A DNA stretch of 14,755 nucleotides from an uncultured Eubacteriales bacterium (GTDB lineage Bacteria; Bacillota; Clostridia; Oscillospirales; Acutalibacteraceae). The notes below the pieces were generated by a model. That model was given only the letters and a program-made list of their open reading frames with translations, had not been told where the DNA came from and searched no databases. Of the stretch, positions 1 through 5,174 are shown piece by piece (within the stretch, counting starts at the first letter, position 1; the number at the start of each line of letters is the position of its first letter). The translations under genes were made by a program, and so were the position numbers. The stretch lies in assembly GCA_900321905.1 (NCBI GenBank), contig ONXZ01000011.1, positions 1-14,755 on the forward strand, read 5' to 3'.

Positions 1-123
1 GTTGATGACGGCGATGGTGCCCTCATCGGCGTTGGCAAGCAGACTCGGGATCGCGTCGGCCTGGGCCGCCTGGATGTTGAAGCCCTTGGCGTCGACGATG
101 TCGAGCACGCTCACGCCGTTTTC
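1..123 (-). CDS. Fragment resembling MetQ/NlpA substrate-binding lipoprotein, foreign to the rest of the window
   Basis: The minus-strand frame is open from the left edge to the stop codon of gerC at 145-147. It reads through segments such as DIVDAKGFNIQAAQADAIP and ends near EGTIAVIN. The order of a DIV-type segment, then an AAQ-type segment, then a VIN segment resembles the C-terminal third of NlpA/MetQ methionine ABC-transporter binding proteins, where an AAQLPR-like stretch precedes AAVINGNYA. The stretch is about 65% G+C with GC-rich third positions, unlike every other gene here. No start codon or start signal is visible, and the fragment runs off the left edge. The family call is from memory of the motif and is tentative. 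The compositional difference is directly countable. It probably comes from another organism. Confidence 0.4.
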
Positions 124-150
124 AACAGTGCAAAACGCAAACGACTACGA
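120..150. other. Probable chimeric junction (assembly or library join)
   Basis: Composition switches here from about 65% G+C to below 50%, and the gerC reading frame ends abruptly at 145-147. An imperfect 16-base palindrome, CTACGAAATTTTGTAG (145-160), contains the gerC stop codon, so a fold-back join is possible. The exact breakpoint cannot be fixed by eye. A genuine recombination or a naturally short gerC remain alternatives. Confidence 0.55.
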
Positions 151-702
151 AATTTTGTAGGTTTTCAGCGTGTCGCCCGCAAGGTATTCGCTGACGGTTA
201 TATCGCTTTTTGATTTTTCAAGCTGCTTGCAGATGCTCTCGGCAGGCACCCTTGTGTTTTTGTGCGATTTATTAAGCACGTCAGACGCCTTGCCCTCACT
301 TTTAAATATCAGAACATCAGGTCTGCTCTCTTTGTTTTTCACAAGATAGTCACGCAGTTTTCCGTCATACTTTCTGTCAAATTCAGGACTGATGACGATA
401 ATTTTGTTCTGACCGAAAAACAGCGAGTCAGGCAGTTTCTTTTCAACCGCAGTAACAGCCGATTTGATAGTTTTGCCTGAAGCGGATTCGTGCGATGTGA
501 GGTTGCCGCTGATTTTTTCATTTTTGCCGTTGCCTTTATTGAGGTCGAGATACTGAACAGTGGCGATAATTCTGTCGTCAGACACATCAAGCGCAAGCCC
601 CTGAACTATGGTCATATTAGTCAGCCTCTCGCTGCCTGTGCAAGATGAAAAAGTGAGCGCTAACACGGCAATTATACCTATCGTAACAGATTTTTTAATC
701 AC
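145..702 (-). CDS. gerC: Ger(x)C-type spore germination lipoprotein, truncated
   Basis: This would be the lipoprotein subunit of a GerA-family nutrient germinant receptor, anchored to the outer face of the spore inner membrane. The N-terminus has Lys3-Lys4, a hydrophobic stretch and a lipobox-like FSSC with Cys21 as the likely lipidated residue. It is followed by SERLTNMTIVQGLALD, the pattern seen at the start of Ger(x)C N-terminal domains. Only 185 residues are present, against roughly 350-400 for the family, so the C-terminal Spore_GerAC domain is missing. The frame stops exactly where the foreign GC-rich sequence begins, so truncation by a chimeric join is likelier than a short natural protein. 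The start is GTG at 702. It overlaps the TGA of gerB by four bases (GTGA) and is preceded by AGAGGTG, which implies translational coupling. It is the last gene of the gerA-gerB-gerC operon. Confidence 0.85.
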   Translation of the reverse strand: MIKKSVTIGIIAVLALTFSSCTGSERLTNMTIVQGLALDVSDDRIIATVQYLDLNKGNGKNEKISGNLTSHESASGKTIKSAVTAVEKKLPDSLFFGQNKIIVISPEFDRKYDGKLRDYLVKNKESRPDVLIFKSEGKASDVLNKSHKNTRVPAESICKQLEKSKSDITVSEYLAGDTLKTYKIS

Positions 703-1499
703 GGTTTCACCTCTCTTTTAAGCAGTTTAAATGCGCTGACTGCAAGCGAAACTTCGCAAAACAGCAGGACAAGCACCGTGCATATATACATAATGTCGAG
801 TTTTGTAAACGAGCCTGCTTTTGCAAGTTGAAACAGCGCAAATATCGGGCTTGAATAGATATACGCTGTTTTACCGAGCAGCGCGCGGCAGGAGATAATT
901 GCACCTGCCGAAACAGCGTAAGGTATAGCAGTTCCAAGAAGAAGCGCCCTGCCCTTTTTGCTTGCTGTGTGCGGTGAAAAAAGCGCGTATATCACAGGCA
1001 CATCGAGGCATTTAACAAGGGAGAGAACGTCTATTTTTTCAGCCTTGTTGTATTTTAAAAACTCTACACGCATTGCAGGAATATTGGTAATCACTGCAAC
1101 CAAAACGCATGCAGCAGCAAAAAGCAGCGCAAGGGCGGAAAACCTTGCAACAGCCTCACTGCCGAGCAGACCTGCGTACAATGAAAACGCTGCAATTAAC
1201 ACGGATATCACAGCAACAGGCACTTCGGGATGAGCAACAATTTTTGTAAATGAGATATACGATACACAGTCAGCCGCTGCGAGTGCAAAAAAAGCAGCAG
1301 CCAAAAAGATTTTGTTCACCCTGAAATTAACCCTTTCTGCAATCAACACAAGTATCGAAAACACGATAGTTACAGCCAGTTCGCACGCAAACTGGACAAG
1401 CGACACGGAGTCGTTTAACAGCGCGCCCGTAAGGCGTGAAACCACAAGCAGGCATGCAAGTTGCCCGCTCGAAATTGTGTTAGTTTTTGCCCTTGTCAT
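699..1499 (-). CDS. gerB: GerAB-type spore germination permease subunit, compact form
   Basis: This is a polytopic subunit of the germinant receptor, related to amino-acid/polyamine permeases (Spore_permease family) and thought to bind the germinant within the spore inner membrane. I chose the ATG at 1499 (266 residues) because GGAGGG lies eight bases upstream. A longer frame starting at 1580 would overlap gerA by about 100 bases and has no such site. The protein is almost wholly hydrophobic, with about eight predicted helices, for example in LAVTIVFSILVLIAE, FFALAAADCVSYISF, and near the C-terminus MYICTVLVLLFCEVSLAVSA. Family members are usually about 320-370 residues with ten helices, so this one seems to lack about two helices. 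Its stop is joined to gerC by a canonical four-base overlap, which argues against a frameshift. It overlaps the end of gerA by 20 bases. Confidence 0.88.
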   Translation of the reverse strand: MTRAKTNTISSGQLACLLVVSRLTGALLNDSVSLVQFACELAVTIVFSILVLIAERVNFRVNKIFLAAAFFALAAADCVSYISFTKIVAHPEVPVAVISVLIAAFSLYAGLLGSEAVARFSALALLFAAACVLVAVITNIPAMRVEFLKYNKAEKIDVLSLVKCLDVPVIYALFSPHTASKKGRALLLGTAIPYAVSAGAIISCRALLGKTAYIYSSPIFALFQLAKAGSFTKLDIMYICTVLVLLFCEVSLAVSAFKLLKREVKP

Positions 1500-2940
1500 C
1501 AACAGTACCCTCCAGATTTTTAATACGCACTTTTCTGTCGGCAAGTACGCGCCAACTACGTCTGATAAGCGTATCGCCAAGTGACGGCGGTGTGAGCGGA
1601 CTGACAGGCGCGGAATAAGGCACGCCGAGCGATGACAGTGAGCATAGATTTACAAATAGCGCGCACGCGGAAAGCGTAAGACCGTAAACTCCGGTTAGTC
1701 CTGCAATCATTATAAACACAAGGCGCATAACCGCAACGCTTTCGTACAGCGGATACACAACGTATGAAGCAATTGCAGTTAGCGCAACGACAACGAGCAT
1801 CGGCTCGCCTATAATGCCCGCCGTTACCATTGCTTCACCTATAACTATTGCGCCGATTATCGACACAGCGTGACCGATTGTGTTGGGCAGCCGCAAGCCT
1901 GCTTCGCGCATAATTTCATAAAGCAGGTGTATTATTATTGCCTCAAGCAGCAGCGGAAACGGCGTTGCCTCCTCGCTTGAAGCAACAAGGTACAAAAGCG
2001 AAGTCGGAATCATCTCCTGATGAAACGAGCCGATTGCCACATAAAGTGCAGGCAAAAAGGTTGAAATTCCAAACGCAAAATACTTTAGCAGTCGTATAAA
2101 CGAAGCATAAAACGGCGGATTGTTGTAATCGTCAAGCGAGGAAAAATTATCGCTGAAAAGATACGGCGTATACACCGCAAACGGCGTACCTTCAATCATC
2201 ACGGCAATGCGTCCCTCAAGCAGTTTGGAGGCAAGCACGTCAGGGCGCTCGGTGTTGCCGACTGTGCTGAAAAATGTGTGCTCGCTCTCTGTAATAAACG
2301 CCGCTATCTCGCCAAAATCCGACACAGTTTCAAGCGGCGCAGACTGTATGCGCTGCTCGATTTTCATAACGTCGTCCGCGTCTGCCCTGCCGTCGATATA
2401 AGCAATCACAACAGGCACTTCAACCTCTTTGCCGACTTTAATCTGCTTCATTTTAAGCATGCTTGTTTTAACACGTTTTCTGAGCAGCGCCTTGTTATCG
2501 TTAAGCACCTCGACAAAACACTCTTTTGAGCCTTTAACCATCGCTTCGTTAGTAGGCTCATCGGTGCTTCGTCTGTTCCACCCCTGCACGCCAAGCACTA
2601 TAAAACGCGGACAGCCATCAAGATATACCGCTGCAAAGCCGCTCATCAGGTAGAATTCGACATCTTCAAACGTTTCGGCGTCGTTCATCTCAGCGGCGCA
2701 AAGGACGGAAGTTTTAAGATGTTCATAATGTTCAAAAGGCGTTTTGAATTCTGTTTTGTCTGCGAGCAGCGGTTCCGTCACCATATGCGACAGCGCAACA
2801 GAGTCAACAAGTCCGTCCATAGCGCAAAAAAGCGCTTTTCGCCCTGCAACAACGACTTCGCGCAAAAGGAAGTCAGAGCAGTCCAGAAAGTCGCTTTTAA
2901 GCCAGTCACGGGTCAATTCATAGTTGTCAAAAATCTTCAT
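1480..2940 (-). CDS. gerA: GerAA-type spore germination protein
   Basis: This is the large subunit of a GerA-family germinant receptor, a nutrient-gated assembly in the spore inner membrane. Its 486 residues match the usual family length. Residues 1 to about 270 form the soluble N-terminal region and carry the family pattern around EPTNEAMVKGSKECFVE. The membrane half begins with helices near 283-305, followed by the hallmark GSFHQEMIPT at about 303-312, then EATPFPLLLEA, MREAGLRLPNTIGHAVSIIG and TAIASYVVYPL, with about five membrane segments in all. ATG at 2940 is preceded by GGTGAT at 2944-2949, a good ribosome binding site. It is the first gene of the operon, about 15 bases from the predicted start of transcription from a sigma-G-like promoter (2963-2992). 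The family assignment is firm. The germinant cannot be inferred from sequence. Confidence 0.96.
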   Translation of the reverse strand: MKIFDNYELTRDWLKSDFLDCSDFLLREVVVAGRKALFCAMDGLVDSVALSHMVTEPLLADKTEFKTPFEHYEHLKTSVLCAAEMNDAETFEDVEFYLMSGFAAVYLDGCPRFIVLGVQGWNRRSTDEPTNEAMVKGSKECFVEVLNDNKALLRKRVKTSMLKMKQIKVGKEVEVPVVIAYIDGRADADDVMKIEQRIQSAPLETVSDFGEIAAFITESEHTFFSTVGNTERPDVLASKLLEGRIAVMIEGTPFAVYTPYLFSDNFSSLDDYNNPPFYASFIRLLKYFAFGISTFLPALYVAIGSFHQEMIPTSLLYLVASSEEATPFPLLLEAIIIHLLYEIMREAGLRLPNTIGHAVSIIGAIVIGEAMVTAGIIGEPMLVVVALTAIASYVVYPLYESVAVMRLVFIMIAGLTGVYGLTLSACALFVNLCSLSSLGVPYSAPVSPLTPPSLGDTLIRRSWRVLADRKVRIKNLEGTVDDKGKN

Positions 2941-2962
2941 TTCATCACCGCCAAATCAAAAT

Positions 2963-2992
2963 TATTATGTATACCCTGCGCCGTTTTATGCA
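2963..2992 (-). promoter_or_regulatory. Sigma-G/sigma-F-like forespore promoter for the gerA operon
   Basis: On the minus strand TGCATA (2987-2992) is followed after 17 bases by CATAATA (2963-2969). This matches the Bacillus sigma-G consensus (about TGNATA, 17-18 bases, CATNNTA), which drives gerA-type operons in the forespore. The -10 element lies 23 bases from the gerA ATG, leaving a short leader that keeps the GGTGAT site. Sigma-F recognises similar elements and cannot be excluded. Confidence 0.72.
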
Positions 2993-2997
2993 CAATA
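2968..2997 (+). promoter_or_regulatory. Second sigma-G-like promoter, facing the DUF421 gene
   Basis: On the plus strand TGTATA (2968-2973), 17 bases, then CACAATA (2991-2997) is one mismatch from a sigma-G -10 (CATNNTA). Its elements overlap those of the opposing ger promoter. A start of transcription seven bases downstream would fall near 3004, at the edge of the GGTGAT ribosome binding site. The leader would then be very short, which lowers confidence. Confidence 0.42.
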
Positions 2998-3012
2998 TGA
3001 CTGGTGATTAAA

Positions 3013-3687
3013 ATGACAATTACACTTATACGCTCGGTGATTATTTACATTTTTGTTATAGCCGCAGTACGCATTATGGGCAAGCGGCAAGTCGGCGAAC
3101 TAAAACCGCAGGAACTCGTTATAACAATACTGATTTCAGCAGTTGCGACAATTCCGCTGGAGGAGCATGCAATACCCATGGCGACATCGCTGATACCGAT
3201 TTTAATATTCATCAGCCTTGAAATTATCGAATCTGCGCTGTCGATGAAATCAATAAAATTTCGCAATCTTATTCAGGGCAGACCCGTGTTTGTAATAAAA
3301 GACGGAATTCTGCAGCAAAAGGCGCTGGGGCGGCTGCGTTTTACGGTTGACGATTTGCTTGACGCCCTGAGGCAAAAGGATATTTTTAACATCGCAGACG
3401 TGCAAAACGCAGTTGTTGAAACAAACGGCACGCTGACAGTGCAGTGTAAAAGTGAGGTAGCGCCTGTCACACCGAAAGTGCTTGATATAAACGCACCGCA
3501 GAAGAGCATTGGCGTGCCGATAATTATGGACGGCAAGCCTGTTAACGAATACTTTGCAGGCGATGTTTCAAGTGACAATAAAATCGAGGTTATCGCCGCG
3601 GCGCTCGGTGTTAGGAGCAAAGACATTATGCTGCTCACGATTGACGGCGACGGCAAAACGTATATTATCAAAAAGGAGAAAAAGTGA
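3013..3687 (+). CDS. DUF421 (YetF-like) membrane protein
   Basis: This is a membrane protein of the DUF421/YetF family, whose members are common in spore formers. Some sit in spoVA-type operons (the 2Duf protein of spoVA2mob) and affect spore properties. The biochemical role is not settled. The N-terminus is a helix with the family signature MGKRQVGELKPQELVITILI, followed by two further hydrophobic segments (about 60-80 residues in all), then FRNLIQGRPVFVIKDG and a soluble C-terminal region typical of the family. I chose ATG at 3013 (224 residues) because GGTGAT at 3003-3008 is four bases upstream. The GTG at 3004 lies inside that site. The gene diverges from gerA and shares its promoter region. 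Its stop overlaps the ATG of the DUF4363 gene (TGATG), implying coupled translation. A role in the spore membrane is inferred from promoter and location. Confidence 0.88.
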   Translation: MTITLIRSVIIYIFVIAAVRIMGKRQVGELKPQELVITILISAVATIPLEEHAIPMATSLIPILIFISLEIIESALSMKSIKFRNLIQGRPVFVIKDGILQQKALGRLRFTVDDLLDALRQKDIFNIADVQNAVVETNGTLTVQCKSEVAPVTPKVLDINAPQKSIGVPIIMDGKPVNEYFAGDVSSDNKIEVIAAALGVRSKDIMLLTIDGDGKTYIIKKEKK

Positions 3688-4052
3688 TGAAAAGGCTCTG
3701 GTTTGCAATAATTTTTCTTGCGCTTACGGCAGCGCTCTGTACAGGCGAGCAGAAGTACATTGAGTGTTTTTACCGTGATATGAACGAGTCCATCACAGCG
3801 GCTGAAACGGCGCTCAAAAACAACGACGAAGCAAAATACAAGAATGAAATAAAAAGACTTGAAAAACAATGGAATACAAAAAATGACCTGCTTTATGCGG
3901 TTGGCGAGCACGCTCTGCTTGACGGAATCGCCCTGCAAATACGCGCAATGCCCTACGGGAAGGGCGAAGAAACAAAAGAACTGCACTCACTAAGAGCGCA
4001 GTTATATGCTTACTATGAAAACGAAAAAATATCACTCGCGAACATTTTTTGA
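3687..4052 (+). CDS. DUF4363-like small membrane-anchored or exported protein
   Basis: This 121-residue protein has a single N-terminal hydrophobic segment (residues about 4-19) acting as a signal or anchor, then a charged, helix-rich domain. The domain contains NESITAAETALKNNDEAKY and a KRLEKQWNTKNDLLYAVGEH stretch, which fit DUF4363, a Clostridia family often found just after DUF421 genes. The pattern is mostly amphipathic helix, compatible with coiled-coil or helical-bundle packing. No lipobox is present, because the residue before the first Cys is Leu. GGAG at 3675-3678 is eight bases from ATG 3687 and five from GTG 3684, so ATG is preferred. The start overlaps the upstream stop by one base. 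Function is unknown. It probably works with the DUF421 protein outside or at the face of the membrane. It overlaps the convergent gene at 4032-4328 by 21 bases. Confidence 0.8.
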   Translation: MKRLWFAIIFLALTAALCTGEQKYIECFYRDMNESITAAETALKNNDEAKYKNEIKRLEKQWNTKNDLLYAVGEHALLDGIALQIRAMPYGKGEETKELHSLRAQLYAYYENEKISLANIF

Positions 4053-4328
4053 CTTTAAAAGTTTCACTATCAGCGTAACAATAATTGCAAGTGAAACAAA
4101 GTAACTTGCCACTGCAGTGCAAGAATATCCAATCCATTTTTGTCTGATTGAATCAAGGTGTTTTTTGCTGTCATTTGCCTTTTGCATAGCCTTGCTGTTA
4201 TCACCTGCGGCGTTGATTGCAATTTGATCAACGGCAAGGTCAAGGCTGGCATCAACCGCGAGAAATGTAAACACGCTGCCTGCGAATATCAGCAAAGCAG
4301 CAACTACAATAGCAACAACCTTTTTCAT
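4032..4328 (-). CDS. Small two-helix membrane protein, unknown function
   Basis: I do not recognise this 98-residue protein. It has an N-terminal hydrophobic helix (about residues 4-25), a roughly 40-residue polar loop rich in Asn, Asp, Ser and Lys, and a second hydrophobic helix (about 66-90) with a basic end (KLLKSKN), suggesting a helical hairpin. The ATG at 4328 has a near-perfect AAGGAGG six bases upstream, so it is very likely translated. Its leader is unusual. It contains a duplicated piece of the tRNA-Ser 3' end and a copy of the tRNA terminator hairpin (4351-4374), which ends 22 bases before the start codon. I see no clear promoter of its own. Its 3' end overlaps the DUF4363 gene by 21 bases tail to tail, and no terminator is visible. 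Confidence 0.72.
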   Translation of the reverse strand: MKKVVAIVVAALLIFAGSVFTFLAVDASLDLAVDQIAINAAGDNSKAMQKANDSKKHLDSIRQKWIGYSCTAVASYFVSLAIIVTLIVKLLKSKNVRE

Positions 4329-4337
4329 ATAATTCCT

Positions 4338-4399
4338 CCTTGCAACAAATAAGCCGACTCAAGAGAGTCGGCTTACACTTGGCGGAGAGCAAGGGATTC
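4338..4399 (-). repeat. 62-nt repeat, copy A: tRNA-Ser 3' tail plus terminator hairpin
   Basis: This segment matches 4525-4586 with two differences in 62 bases. On the minus strand it carries the last 20 bases of tRNA-Ser, from the middle of the T-loop (GAATCCC) through CCA, then the terminator hairpin and a GTTGCAAGG tail. The rest of the tRNA is absent here. It sits directly upstream of the ribosome binding site of the 98-residue protein gene. Confidence 0.92.
4351..4374 (-). terminator. Hairpin copy A (duplicated tRNA terminator) in the leader of the small gene
   Basis: A perfect 10-base-pair stem (AAGCCGACTC with GAGTCGGCTT) and a four-base loop are followed on the minus strand by ATTTGTT, a weak U-tract. 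It is the copy of the tRNA-Ser terminator and would lower read-through into the gene starting at 4328. Confidence 0.65.
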
Positions 4400-4524
4400 T
4401 GCAATTTTGCAAATTGTGTTGTTCATCACCCCAGCCTTTGGCTGCGGTACCGATTTCACAACCTTTCGCTATAAAACAGTCCACTGGACTGTTTTGCTTA
4501 CGCTCAAGCCTTCGGGTTCGAATT
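4400..4524. other. 125-nt insert between the two repeat copies
   Basis: This stretch separates the two copies of the tRNA 3' tail repeat. It encodes no convincing protein. It contains several short inverted repeats: AGCCTTTGGCT near 4433-4443, a strong palindrome at 4473-4495, and a T-arm-like sequence at its right end. It may be a small mobile or tRNA-associated repeat. No terminal features of a known transposon are visible. Confidence 0.6.
4473..4495. terminator. Palindrome with A/T flanks, possible bidirectional terminator
   Basis: AAAACAGTCC (4473-4482) and GGACTGTTTT (4486-4495) form a 10-base-pair stem with a three-base loop. Both strands end the stem in four T residues, as in short bidirectional terminators. 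It could equally be a structural part of the insert. Confidence 0.45.
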
Positions 4525-4586
4525 CCTTGCAACAAATAAACCGACTCAAGAGAGTCGGCTTATACTTGGCGGAGAGCAAGGGATTC
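4525..4586 (-). repeat. 62-nt repeat, copy B, overlapping the 3' end of tRNA-Ser
   Basis: This is the counterpart of 4338-4399, offset by 187 bases, with mismatches at 4540 and 4563. It includes the true 3' end of the tRNA gene (4567-4586) and the terminator hairpin. It is probably the parental copy because the whole tRNA is attached to it. Confidence 0.92.
4538..4561 (-). terminator. Intrinsic terminator after tRNA-Ser
   Basis: Five bases beyond the encoded CCA the minus strand forms a 10-base-pair stem with loop TCTT, then TTTATTTGTT. Compared with copy A, one stem base differs. It gives a G-U pair in minus-strand RNA but an A-C mismatch in plus-strand RNA, which supports function on the minus strand. 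Confidence 0.75.
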
Positions 4587-4659
4587 GAACCCTCGAAACC
4601 GCTTTGACGGTTTACACGATTTCCAATCGTGCTCCTTCGGCCAGCTCGGACAACTCTCC
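4567..4659 (-). tRNA. tRNA-Ser(GGA)
   Basis: The minus strand from 4659 reads as a complete class II tRNA of 93 bases including encoded CCA. The acceptor GGAGAGT pairs with GCTCTCC (one G-T) with discriminator G. The anticodon stem CACGA/TCGTG holds loop TTGGAAA with anticodon GGA (complement at 4622-4624), reading UCC and UCU serine codons. A long variable arm (AAACCG/CGGTTT) and T-arm GAGGGTTCGAATCCCTT follow, as expected for serine. It has its own promoter and terminator, and its 3' end is partly duplicated downstream. Confidence 0.98.
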
Positions 4660-4672
4660 ATATTGCCCTGCT

Positions 4673-4701
4673 ATTATACAATATCAATATTAAAAAAGCA
4701 A
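4673..4701 (-). promoter_or_regulatory. Housekeeping promoter for tRNA-Ser
   Basis: On the minus strand TTGCTT (4696-4701), 17 bases, then TATAAT (4673-4678) form a strong sigma-A-type promoter. Transcription would begin about seven bases upstream of the mature tRNA 5' end at 4659. It overlaps the 49-base gap after the gene ending at 4710. Confidence 0.8.
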
Positions 4702-4709
4702 GTGTATTT

Positions 4710-5174
4710 TTAATTAGTATTGTTTTTAATCCTTTTGTTTATTTCCGTTTCGATTTGGGTGAGTTTGCGTTTGGTTGTAATGCCGAGTTCTACGGTGAGG
4801 ACGGTGTCGTCGTTGAGATAGAAAACGAGCGAGGAATAGCGGTTGACAAAATTCTTTTTCAGGCTGGCTTTTGTGTCTTTTACAATCTCAATTCTGTCAA
4901 TCTCGTCAAAACGCACTTTGTTGTCGCTGTCAAGGGCGGTAAACTCAACATATTTATCCGTAATCATTACGCCGTGGCGCAGAACTTCACGCGTGGCGAG
5001 GATTGCAATAATCACCGCAAAAGACTGCAGCACAAGAAAAATTGTGGCAAAAGCGCCTTTGTCTGCCATTATTTTTATTACTGCTATATACATATAATAT
5101 CCCACCGCCGCGTCAAACAGCAAAATGACAGGCAGGGACACCGGCGATATTATTCTGATAAACTTATCTTCCAC
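4710..5174 (-). CDS. Membrane protein with two helices and a C-terminal soluble domain, unknown function
   Basis: I cannot assign a family to this 154-residue protein. Two hydrophobic helices (about residues 11-34 and 41-61) are followed by about 90 soluble residues with alternating strand-like segments (HGVMITDKYVEF, DRIEIVKD, SSLVFYLNDDTVLTVEL) and a closing charged helix. That order suggests a bacterial PH-like domain facing the cytoplasm, but this is an impression from the pattern only. The start is GTG at 5174, preceded by GAGGAG seven bases upstream. It overlaps the end of the pseudouridine synthase gene by 11 bases and is the last gene of the esterase-GH31-rluA transcript. No obvious terminator follows. 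The tRNA promoter begins within ten bases of its end. Confidence 0.78.
   Translation of the reverse strand: MEDKFIRIISPVSLPVILLFDAAVGYYMYIAVIKIMADKGAFATIFLVLQSFAVIIAILATREVLRHGVMITDKYVEFTALDSDNKVRFDEIDRIEIVKDTKASLKKNFVNRYSSLVFYLNDDTVLTVELGITTKRKLTQIETEINKRIKNNTN

Larger units (their letters stand above)
4514..4592. repeat. 17-nt inverted repeat pairing the tRNA-Ser T-arm with downstream sequence
   Basis: GGGTTCGAATTCCTTGC (4514-4530) is the inverted copy, 16 of 17 bases identical, of the T-arm/acceptor segment of tRNA-Ser at 4576-4592. In a minus-strand read-through transcript the two arms would enclose the CCA end and the terminator hairpin (45-base loop) and could pair with the tRNA T-arm. 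Confidence 0.75.

Noticed and set aside
145..702. gerC as a naturally complete short protein
   Set aside because: Half-length for its family, and it ends exactly at the compositional break. A natural short form is possible but less likely.
1500..1580. Upstream start for gerB at 1580
   Set aside because: The added 27 residues overlap gerA and do not look like a GerAB N-terminus. The ATG at 1499 has GGAGGG at proper spacing.
3004..3006. GTG start for the DUF421 gene
   Set aside because: It lies within the GGTGAT ribosome binding site of the ATG at 3013. It would matter only if transcription starts at 3004 and the message is leaderless.
4440..4460. T-box-like GGTACCGC on the minus strand of the insert, upstream of a terminator hairpin
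   Set aside because: Only the core matches. The AGGGTGG part that pairs with the tRNA end and a stem I with specifier loop are not visible, and the adjacent tRNA makes false pattern matching likely.
4338..4586. CRISPR-like direct repeats
   Set aside because: There are only two copies, the repeat is 62 nt and derives from a tRNA plus terminator, and no cas genes are present.
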